DNA of 22,532 nt from CAZMGV01 sp964565925 (GTDB lineage Bacteria > JAGRBM01 > JAHCIT01), in assembly GCA_964565925.1 (NCBI GenBank), contig CAZMGV010000029.1, positions 1 to 22,532 of the forward strand. Reading direction: 5' to 3'. Positions 16,239 through 22,532 of the stretch are shown piece after piece. How positions within the stretch are numbered: the first letter of the stretch is position 1; every line of letters begins with the position of its first letter. The translations under genes were made by a program, and so were the position numbers. The notes under the pieces are model-generated. The model saw only the letters and a list, made by a program, of their open reading frames with translations, searched no databases and was not told where the DNA came from.

Positions 16239-17708
16239 TTAGGAATATTCCCGGCTGAATTTGACCGGGCTCATAATAAGTCTGATCCATTCCAATTCGT
16301 CGCGCATAACACGTCGGCCTTCATTGACGGACCAGTCTATATCAGCACGCGAAGGCATGACGTTGAATGGAGAAAGGGTTTTGGGGAACCTTATGATTGA
16401 CGCAGCATACGGCCGGTTAAGCGCCACCTGTAGCTGTACGACAGCCTGAATGGGATACAGGTGCTGGTCCTGCATAATTTTGGGCGCGAAGCAATCAAAT
16501 CCGATTATCAATACGTTCCGTGTGCCGATGCTGCCCTCCATGACGCGTTGAAACGCAGTCCGGCATGCGACGTTATTGGCCACCCCCCCGTCCACAAGTG
16601 CCGCCAGGTCTTCCTGGCGGAAAAGGCTCGACAAGATGTCGTGCATGCGCGGATCATCGCGTGTGACGTCATAGTGGATAATTCCTGGAACGGCAGAGGA
16701 GAAACCGACTGCGTCTACTGCATCGAAATCCCTGGTCAGCGAAGTCGATCCGATCAGTATCTCCTTGCAAAGCATTGGGTTCAGGTAGGCCATCAGCTTT
16801 ACGAATTGCTCCGCGATCTTCGCCCGAATTTTCCAGTTCGGAACCGGACCGGCAAAGGGATAAAAATCCCGATCCATATCTTCCATCGATTCGCGAAGTG
16901 CTCCCTTTGGAATACCGGCGACCACAACCTCATAGGGGATTTCCAAGTCCGTAAGCCGCATCGGTTTGCCTTCCGGTCCTGAAAAAAAGGGACTGATTCC
17001 GCCCCGGAGGTACAGCCTGAACAAACCCGGCAAACCGTATCTGCGCTTCACGCTTATCATACGCAGGAGGCTGTCCCGTTTCAATGAATAGGAAAGATCC
17101 AGAATCCTCCGGAAATCGGGTGTGCGATTCCGAGCTCGCAGAAGCCCCATGATACTTCCGATGGAAGATCCAACGATGTAGCCGGGAATTAGCCCAGCCT
17201 CGTGCATCTCCATGTATGCGCCGATATAGACGTAGCCCGCGCCGCCGCCGCCGCCACCGACACTCACCCAGGTCTTCAGGCAGATTTCCGCATCCAGTTC
17301 CTCCATTGAAAATTCATCCGAATGATGCAGGATAATCTGCTGCCGTAACTGGACCATGTCCTCCCACAGACCGCGAACACCGGCGATCAGCGTTCCGTAG
17401 CGGATACGGCCCATCACGAACGCTCTCGAAAAAATCTGGTGCACCCGATTCCGGAACATGGTGATTTGCGGGGACACATCGACTTCCGGCCGGACTGCCT
17501 TGCTCACACCCGGTTTCCCGACGGACCCCGGCCTGAATCGGGTCAGTCGCGCAAAATTGAGCACGTAACGGAACTGGTCGAATTGGGCGGATGTGAGCCG
17601 ATGAGGCCTCCGGGAGCGATCTTTTGCGAGATCCACCTCCCATCGGATGAAATCGAGGATTTGTTGTACTGTTACCGGATGAGTGGATGCGATACCGAAC
17701 GTGGGCAT
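16239..17708 (-). CDS. Patatin-like phospholipase/acyl hydrolase
   Basis: This is a serine-aspartate lipid acyl hydrolase of 489 residues. It has a glycine-rich oxyanion loop (G151-G156 in VSVGGGGGGAG), the nucleophile elbow GSSIG with S182, and the catalytic-dyad Asp in VDGGVANN (D373). The catalytic domain begins only at about residue 145. The 140 residues before it are basic and helical, with no motif I recognise, and may target or regulate the enzyme. No signal peptide is visible, so it is probably cytoplasmic or membrane-peripheral. A weak GAAG precedes the ATG. The SDR gene is 165 bp upstream on the same strand. It could cleave esters made by the nearby monooxygenases, or membrane phospholipids. 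Confidence 0.87.
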   Translation of the reverse strand: MPTFGIASTHPVTVQQILDFIRWEVDLAKDRSRRPHRLTSAQFDQFRYVLNFARLTRFRPGSVGKPGVSKAVRPEVDVSPQITMFRNRVHQIFSRAFVMGRIRYGTLIAGVRGLWEDMVQLRQQIILHHSDEFSMEELDAEICLKTWVSVGGGGGGAGYVYIGAYMEMHEAGLIPGYIVGSSIGSIMGLLRARNRTPDFRRILDLSYSLKRDSLLRMISVKRRYGLPGLFRLYLRGGISPFFSGPEGKPMRLTDLEIPYEVVVAGIPKGALRESMEDMDRDFYPFAGPVPNWKIRAKIAEQFVKLMAYLNPMLCKEILIGSTSLTRDFDAVDAVGFSSAVPGIIHYDVTRDDPRMHDILSSLFRQEDLAALVDGGVANNVACRTAFQRVMEGSIGTRNVLIIGFDCFAPKIMQDQHLYPIQAVVQLQVALNRPYAASIIRFPKTLSPFNVMPSRADIDWSVNEGRRVMRDELEWIRLIMSPVKFSREYS

Positions 17709-17873
17709 AACTTTATTTCTTCCAATTCGATTTATTCCGGAAACAGGCGCAACGTTGTCTCAGCCGATGCCCGAACTGAATTCATCTGAACGCCATACTG
17801 GATATGGGAAATTACCGGCTCATGCGAAAGAGATATCGCAAACATTCTTCCGCTATCTGAATAAAGCGCGACA

Positions 17874-18941
17874 TCATACTTCGTCCACTATCACCGGCTG
17901 CAACGGGATGCGCTTACTACCGATTACCGCACGGAGTACATCTCCTGCCGTGCGGTAACGGGGTTTCCATCCGAGTTTATTAAGCGCCTTTTCCGTCGAC
18001 ATGGCGACATTCGCCCGCGAAGCCTTAATCAGCCAGTCCGGATCCCATGGCGAAAGGCCGAGCCGGTACGCAACGGCGCCGATCGTAAGAACCGACTTAG
18101 GCAGCGGGAATGTCCACTTACCCATTTCGGAGGCTATCTCAGGCAGTGACAGCGTTCCTTCAGCAGCTAAGTTGAACGCTCCGTGAGCGTTATGAGCGAG
18201 AGCGACACAGAACGCGTCGGCAATATCCTCTTCGTGGGCGATCTGGAACCGGACGTGATCAAACCCCTTGATCGACGGGATAACCGGCATATAGGCGAGC
18301 ATCCGGACGGGCCGTGTCGGGGAACGCTCACCCAAAAATATTGATGGGCGCAGCCGTGCAATGCGGATACCAGGCCAGTCTTTCTCAAATCCGTCAATCC
18401 ACTTCTCCACACGTGCCTTATGATCGGAGTAGAAAAAGTCGGGATTTCCCCTAAGCGGTGCTTCTTCCGTAAGAAGCTGGTCCGCTGCGTCGGCGTGCAT
18501 TCCGTATGCGGCCACCGAAGACGCATAAACAAACTGCTTGACCCCGGCGGCGGCACCCGACAGAAAAACATTCTGCGTGCCATTCAAGTTGATTGATTCG
18601 ATCTCTTTCGGTGTAAGACCGCCGGTCTTGTCCACAATAAACGCAAGATGGATGACGGCATCCACGCCCTTCAGCTTCTTCTTAAGGCTCAAATCGCGCA
18701 CATCGCTTTTAACGAAATTGAATCGCGCCGGATCGTGCTTTCGATGCGGCGGTACGATATCTAGCGCAACGACTGTAACCTCCGGAAAACTCCGGAGTAT
18801 CTGGTCTATAACGGCTTCGCCGAGACTGCCCGACGAACCTGTGACGGCGACGGTTCGGGGAGCTTCATGCATGGGCCCGCTCTTCCGGCGACTTCCGGCA
18901 ACACCGTGTTCTGAGGTTCCAATTTTCTTCGAAGTCGCCAC
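17874..18941 (-). CDS. Extended SDR (NAD-dependent epimerase/dehydratase family)
   Basis: This is a Rossmann-fold oxidoreductase. It has the nucleotide-binding TGSSGSLG (G35, G38, G41), a D61 at the end of the second strand that favours NAD(H), ASS (140-142) and the catalytic pair Y171-S-D-H-K175. At 355 residues it is normal for the extended SDR family, which includes sugar epimerases, 3-beta-hydroxysteroid dehydrogenases and reductases. I cannot choose the substrate. GTG 18941 is preceded by GGAG and GGAAG. An internal ATG at 18872 (residue 24) would also keep the whole fold, and the first 23 residues look like a non-conserved basic tail. It may share a transcript with the flanking genes. 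Confidence 0.85.
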   Translation of the reverse strand: MATSKKIGTSEHGVAGSRRKSGPMHEAPRTVAVTGSSGSLGEAVIDQILRSFPEVTVVALDIVPPHRKHDPARFNFVKSDVRDLSLKKKLKGVDAVIHLAFIVDKTGGLTPKEIESINLNGTQNVFLSGAAAGVKQFVYASSVAAYGMHADAADQLLTEEAPLRGNPDFFYSDHKARVEKWIDGFEKDWPGIRIARLRPSIFLGERSPTRPVRMLAYMPVIPSIKGFDHVRFQIAHEEDIADAFCVALAHNAHGAFNLAAEGTLSLPEIASEMGKWTFPLPKSVLTIGAVAYRLGLSPWDPDWLIKASRANVAMSTEKALNKLGWKPRYRTAGDVLRAVIGSKRIPLQPVIVDEV

Positions 18942-19240
18942 GATCTTCCAGCTCCTACGCTATCCTAAAAAATTTGTTTCATTACTGGCTCTACGGTGTA
19001 CGCTGATTTCCAGCACGCGGGTCCACTTCCAAATATTCGGCTCAAAAACCCGCCCATAACAGCACGTTGGTGTCATCTTCCGATTTGCGCCAGCTTTGGC
19101 AGCCGCCGACAGACCAAACAGTGCCTTTTCATCCCCCGCCGATATCCCGCTGGATGCTCCGCTTCTGCCAATTCATCGAGATTCTTACTCCGGATTTCCT
19201 GAATATTTTTTAGTGCTCAGTTTTCCCGCCGGTATTTCAG
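18942..19240. other. Intergenic space, no gene found
   Basis: Almost 300 bp between two genes on the same strand. Short ORFs exist on both strands, but none has a ribosome-binding site plus a recognisable protein. On the minus strand TTTGG and CCAAA form weak 5-bp arms in the middle. I see no terminator and no confident promoter. The length suggests that the SDR gene has its own promoter or a long leader. Confidence 0.4.
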
Positions 19241-20098
19241 TCATGCCTGGGCGGGTGACAGGTTGCCCTGCAGTGCCTTCCACTTTTCCAGGAAAGCGGA
19301 GTTGTCCTGCTGCCAAGGATGAAAATCCGGATGGTAGAAAGCGACGAACGGTTCCACAAAATCCGAGAACATCCCGCCCTTCCCGAAAGCCCATCGCCCG
19401 AACGAGCGCCAGTCTTTGAAAGACAGCAGTTTCCCATCCGCCGCCATGAAATAAACCATCATCCCCGTAATGCCCGGGACCAAGACCGCCGAAAGTGCGG
19501 TCATAGCGGTCACCCGGGTTAGATAGTCACCACCGATCGCGCGATATACATCGAATGCAACTGCTTTGTGTTCCGTTTCCTCCGCTGCATGCCACATCCA
19601 CAACGCCTGGTGGTCGGGATTGGAGCCCTTAACAATCTCCGGGTTTCGCAGAACCTTATCGGCCAGTAGCGCCGTAAAATGCTCGGCACCGACAGTCCCA
19701 GCGAGCTGGACCTTTTTCGGAAGCTTCCGTGCCAAGGCAAATGCGACTTTCTGGACATCGTCCAACCATTCCGTCCGAATTTGCGGCTTGGCAATACGAT
19801 CGTTGTACTTCTTATGCTGGTTCGCGTGCTGCGCCTCCTGCCCGGCAAATCCACGTATTTGCTGGCGCAGCTTCTCATCTTTGATGTGATTACGGAAATT
19901 CATCACCGAATCGACAAAAAAGCGTTCCCCCTCCGGGAAAAACAAAGACAGGATGTGCAGGAAATGCGATTCTGCCGGTCGGTCAGGAAACGCATAGTCG
20001 CCTTCTCGCTGGATTGGGAAATCGAGTTTTCGGATTGGGATATCGTGGACTTTACGCGGTGAATGACGACGCTCAACAGCCCCAGTTGCCATTTCCAT
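19241..20098 (-). CDS. Metal-dependent hydrolase family (PF10118-like), ferritin-like
   Basis: This 285-residue protein resembles the 'predicted metal-dependent hydrolase' family, whose residue pattern is that of a diiron four-helix bundle. Ligand candidates are E56 or E58 (FFPEGERFF), E88-x-x-H91 (GQEAQH), E139 (VGAEHF) and E174-x-x-H177 (EETEH). FPEGERFF and WHAAEETEHK are family hallmarks. Its biochemical role is not established, so 'hydrolase' is a label and an oxidase role is equally possible. GGGAGGA lies 5 nt before the ATG, the best ribosome site on this strand. It is divergent from a flavin monooxygenase gene and upstream of the SDR and patatin genes. Confidence 0.82.
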   Translation of the reverse strand: MEMATGAVERRHSPRKVHDIPIRKLDFPIQREGDYAFPDRPAESHFLHILSLFFPEGERFFVDSVMNFRNHIKDEKLRQQIRGFAGQEAQHANQHKKYNDRIAKPQIRTEWLDDVQKVAFALARKLPKKVQLAGTVGAEHFTALLADKVLRNPEIVKGSNPDHQALWMWHAAEETEHKAVAFDVYRAIGGDYLTRVTAMTALSAVLVPGITGMMVYFMAADGKLLSFKDWRSFGRWAFGKGGMFSDFVEPFVAFYHPDFHPWQQDNSAFLEKWKALQGNLSPAQA

Positions 20099-20206
20099 AT
20101 TATTCCTCCCTGTTCAGCCTCAATATAAAAACCAGAGTGGCAATGCCTAGATTACCTGTGAAGCCAACACCAACATAGGGACATATTTGTCTTATTAAGG
20201 GCGGGA

Positions 20207-20262
20207 TGTCAATTGAAGAATAGTTTTTTATATCTTTTATAGCATCTGTTTTGATATGCTAT
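20207..20262. promoter_or_regulatory. Divergent control region: TTGACA and inverted repeat
   Basis: On the minus strand a consensus -35 TTGACA lies at 20207-20212. The best -10 after it (AAATAT, 18-bp spacing) is poor, hinting at an activator-dependent promoter for the 19241-20098 gene. Next to it ATAGCAT (20239-20245) and ATGCTAT (20256-20262) form perfect 7-bp arms around a 10-bp spacer, a possible operator serving both divergent genes. Confidence 0.35.
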
Positions 20263-20368
20263 CTTTCTCCGTGTTATCAGGATGTTAAGTCGATATTGAT
20301 AGTTTTTTTTCACGATTTATGTTGACCTCGAACGCCCTATTTAGCCCTGTGCTAGTGAAAGGAAAATC

Positions 20369-21919
20369 TTGAAGACTAGATCAGCAACCGCACAACCAGT
20401 TACCCCAAAACCGAACCGGCAAAAAGTGCCGGACTTTGAGGTGCTTATCGTTGGTGCCGGGTTTTCTGGTATTGGCGCTGGCATCAAGCTGAAGCAGGCC
20501 GGCATAAGTTCGTTTGTTATCCTAGAAAAAGAAGGCGACCTGGGAGGGACATGGCGCGATAATTCTTACCCGGGCCTCGCGGTAGATATAACGTCGTTCA
20601 CGTATTCCTACTCGTTCGAACAAAACCCAAACTGGTCGCGTATTTTCGCACCCGGCGCTGAACTGCAGGCGTACGCTCAGCACTGTGCAACCAAATATGG
20701 TATCCGCGAGCATATGCGTTTTAATACCGTAGTGACGAGCGCCACGTTCGATGAGGGGCATCATCTTTGGCGCGTACGGACTAACGACGGTCAAATTATT
20801 TTGGCCCGATATATCATTTCCGCCACTGGCGGACTGATTAAGCCCAAATTGCCCGACATTAAGGGAATTAAATCTTTCAAAGGCAAGACGATTCATGCTG
20901 CCCGTTGGGATCACGATTATGATCTTGCCGGTAAAAAGGTCGCCATCATAGGAACCGGAGCGACGGCAGTTCAGCTCATCCCGGCAATTGCTGAGAAACT
21001 CGGACACTTGGACGTCTACCAGCGTACGCCGATTTGGGTGCTACCTAAATTCGACCATGAAATTCCGGAGTGGCTGAAAATCCTTTTCCAAACCTTACCT
21101 GCCACACAGCGATCAATTCGCCACGGGACGGATTTCGTTACCGAAATCATGATGGTCACAGGAGTCGTCTACTTTAAGCAAATACCATGGCTGATAAAGC
21201 GCGCCGAGGCCGCCGGTAAAAGCAACCTCAAACGGCAGATCCCGAACGATTCGGAACTTCGCAAGAAACTGACACCGAAGTATGGCTTCGGCTGCAAACG
21301 GCCGACTTTTTCCAACGAATACTTCCGCACGTTCACACGAAAGAACGTAGATCTGGTTACGACTCCGATCGATCGGATAACGCCGGATGGCATAGTAACT
21401 GCTGACGGCAAGGAGCGCAGTAGCGATGTGCTTATTTGCGCAACCGGTTACCAGACATTCGAAAAAGGGAACCTTCCGGCCTTTCAGGTTATCGGCCGCG
21501 AGAATCTGGAACTCGGGGGTTTCTGGGCGGAGCACCGCTTCCAGGCTTACGAGGGAGCGACAGTTCCAAAATTCCCCAACTACTTTGGAATTCTGGGACC
21601 CTATTCGTTTTCGGGATCATCCTGGTTTGCTATGATTGAAGCCCAGACTACCCACGCTCTCCGCTGCATACTTGAGGCAAAAAAGCGACGCGCTACCTGT
21701 GTTGAAATCAGCCAGAAGGCCCACGACAATTTTTTCCAGATGACCCTTCAGCGCCAGAAGAATACCGTTTTTTTCAACAATAACTGCAGTGGAGCAAACA
21801 GCTACTACTTCGATCAGCACGGTGATGCGCCTTTCCTGAGACCTGCATCCAGTTATGAGATGCTCTGGCGAAGCAAGCATTTCCCCATGCGCCATTATGA
21901 GTTTACCCGTGTGGCATAG
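20369..21919 (+). CDS. Baeyer-Villiger type flavin monooxygenase
   Basis: This is a full-length FAD- and NADPH-dependent monooxygenase of 516 residues. It has GAGFSG (29-34), GGTWRDNSYPGLAVD (59-73), the Baeyer-Villiger fingerprint FxGxxxHxxxWD (F170 to D181) and a second dinucleotide fold IIGTGATA (193-200). It oxidises ketones to esters, or heteroatoms, and the substrate is unknown. It belongs to a different subgroup from the EthA-like gene at 10141: WRDNSYPG here against WDLFRYPG there. Translation must begin at the TTG at 20369. An in-frame TAG lies at 20342-20344, no ATG or GTG lies between them, and AAAGGA is 5 nt before the TTG. It is divergent from the ferritin-like gene and has no same-strand partner. 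Confidence 0.9.
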   Translation: MKTRSATAQPVTPKPNRQKVPDFEVLIVGAGFSGIGAGIKLKQAGISSFVILEKEGDLGGTWRDNSYPGLAVDITSFTYSYSFEQNPNWSRIFAPGAELQAYAQHCATKYGIREHMRFNTVVTSATFDEGHHLWRVRTNDGQIILARYIISATGGLIKPKLPDIKGIKSFKGKTIHAARWDHDYDLAGKKVAIIGTGATAVQLIPAIAEKLGHLDVYQRTPIWVLPKFDHEIPEWLKILFQTLPATQRSIRHGTDFVTEIMMVTGVVYFKQIPWLIKRAEAAGKSNLKRQIPNDSELRKKLTPKYGFGCKRPTFSNEYFRTFTRKNVDLVTTPIDRITPDGIVTADGKERSSDVLICATGYQTFEKGNLPAFQVIGRENLELGGFWAEHRFQAYEGATVPKFPNYFGILGPYSFSGSSWFAMIEAQTTHALRCILEAKKRRATCVEISQKAHDNFFQMTLQRQKNTVFFNNNCSGANSYYFDQHGDAPFLRPASSYEMLWRSKHFPMRHYEFTRVA

Positions 21920-21955
21920 GAACTCCTCCCAAGAAATGCCCAATATTCCCGGCTT

Positions 21956-22384
21956 TCAGGAGGATTGAACATCTTTCTCAACATTTAGATACTCTGCAAA
22001 TAGATCGGTCAAATGCCTTGGGGTCGCAGTGAGCGGAGCGATTTCGTTAAGGTGTTCATAAAGATAGTTGATAGCTATTTGCACTGCAGCGACCTCCGAC
22101 GAGGTCTTGAGAACATTAATGATCACCTGCAGCTGGGCTTTCGATTCCGGAGCCAGCCGGTAAGTAGACTGCTTCCCGTTCATCTTGCGCTGGTTTTCGG
22201 GAATCCGCGGCCGCCCGCGCCTGAGGATTTCGCGGGATTTTCCTTTGGTTTGTTTCTCGTCTTTTTCAATTCCGGCCGACATGCCTGTTGATTCCATCGG
22301 CTTGTCGTTTCCCCAGTAGTTCCGAAGCCCTGTTCCGGCGAAACCTACCGGCAAGATGATCGGCTGCATTTGCTCTTCTTTCAT
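21956..22384 (-). CDS. Small DNA-binding protein: AT-hook-like plus ribbon-helix-helix
   Basis: This 142-residue protein has an AT-hook-like RRGRPR (55-60) followed by a ribbon-helix-helix-like unit: strand STYRLAP (73-79), helix ESKAQLQVIINVLK (80-93) and helix SSEVAAVQIAINYLYEHL (95-112). The N-terminal 50 residues look disordered. Such proteins usually bind as dimers and repress nearby promoters or antitoxin-type operons, but no toxin partner is seen. I chose the ATG at 22384 (GGAG 6 nt upstream) over an upstream in-frame start at 22417. It converges on the monooxygenase gene, with 36 bp between stops. Family assignment rests on pattern only. Confidence 0.6.
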   Translation of the reverse strand: MKEEQMQPIILPVGFAGTGLRNYWGNDKPMESTGMSAGIEKDEKQTKGKSREILRRGRPRIPENQRKMNGKQSTYRLAPESKAQLQVIINVLKTSSEVAAVQIAINYLYEHLNEIAPLTATPRHLTDLFAEYLNVEKDVQSS

Positions 22385-22436
22385 AGTGCTCTCCGTGAAA
22401 CTCCCTCGACCCCTCACCGATGCATTTGTTAGGTCA

Positions 22437-22532
22437 TCAGGGCGGACATCCGCCCGCAGGGCAGACGACGCTGCGCTGATAAGTGGCGGCCGGCACGCCA
22501 GGCGCCGAGATCAGGACCTGGGTGGTCACCTG
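22437..22532 (-). CDS. C-terminal tail of a G+C-rich gene (partial)
   Basis: A minus-strand frame enters from the right edge and ends with TGA at 22437-22439. It encodes 31 residues ending in RSVVCPAGGCPP. Third codon positions are mostly G or C, unlike the other genes here. The last codons lie in a GGGCGG-ACAT-CCGCCC hairpin (22440-22455) that could stop transcription, though no T-run follows. The plus strand also has an open frame here, but it gives an Arg-rich, less protein-like sequence. The product cannot be recognised from the tail. Confidence 0.4.
   Translation of the reverse strand, partial: QVTTQVLISAPGVPAATYQRSVVCPAGGCPP

Noticed and set aside
16228..16262. Bidirectional terminator between the convergent UbiB and patatin genes
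   Set aside because: Only 11 bp separate the stops, the best stem (CCCGG...CCGGG) lies inside the patatin gene and no T-runs flank it.
18996..19202. Small plus-strand ORF in the 18942-19240 space
   Set aside because: No ribosome site, no recognisable protein pattern, Ser/Arg/Pro-rich composition typical of chance frames.
1..22532. Mobile element, CRISPR array, tRNA or rRNA genes
   Set aside because: I found no transposase or integrase, no regularly spaced repeats longer than about 9 bp and no cloverleaf or rRNA-like sequence by eye. A tRNAscan or CRISPR search would be decisive.

Overview
The window looks like a chromosomal stretch from a Gram-negative, probably proteobacteria-like bacterium of moderate G+C content (about 50-53% by eye). 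It is probably a draft or metagenome assembly, because exactly 100 Ns at 10041-10140 mark a scaffold gap. Coq4- and UbiB-family proteins suggest an aerobic organism that uses quinones. I cannot name the taxon. I see no tRNA, rRNA, CRISPR array or transposase.

Left block (1-5221, minus strand). A tight operon is read leftward: a ferritin-like diiron protein, an unusually long UbiB/ADCK-family kinase-like ATPase with a disordered N-terminus and a C-terminal zinc ribbon, a Coq4-family protein with an intact metal motif, a second ferritin-like diiron protein, and possibly a 69-residue ORF overlapping the end of the last. Eukaryotic coenzyme Q assembly uses the same kinds of parts (COQ8, COQ4 and the diiron hydroxylase COQ7). 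A role in making or modifying a quinone or another hydrophobic metabolite is therefore the most attractive reading, but it is an inference.

Middle-left block (5483-10040, plus strand). Divergent from that operon lies a MerR-type regulator fused to a TPR region. It is followed, almost without gaps, by a DUF2505/START-like lipid-binding protein, an MBL-fold hydrolase and a membrane sensor histidine kinase whose end falls in the assembly gap. The promoter facing the diiron/UbiB/Coq4 operon has a 19-bp spacer with a centred dyad, as MerR regulators use. The fusion protein is therefore the likely regulator of the left operon.

Central block (10141-14562, minus strand). An MBL-fold hydrolase, a PaaI-type hotdog thioesterase and an ALDH3-type aldehyde dehydrogenase are closely spaced. 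An EthA-like Baeyer-Villiger monooxygenase, cut by the gap, follows. The divergent promoter region at 14563-14757 holds a perfect 7-3-7 dyad and a consensus -10 box.

Right block (14758-22532). A second, shorter UbiB-family protein (plus) converges on a patatin-like lipase (minus). Upstream of the patatin are an extended SDR and a PF10118-type metal-dependent hydrolase, itself a third ferritin-like diiron protein. Divergent from that is a second, distinct Baeyer-Villiger/flavin monooxygenase with a TTG start. The window ends with a small AT-hook plus ribbon-helix-helix protein and the very G+C-rich tail of another gene.

Together the enzymes suggest oxidative handling of hydrophobic compounds. 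A ketone could become an ester (Baeyer-Villiger monooxygenase), be cleaved (patatin or MBL enzymes), and the products oxidised (SDR, ALDH) or released from thioesters (hotdog thioesterase). Two UbiB proteins and three diiron proteins form the oxidative and quinone-related side. This scheme rests on family membership and gene order only.
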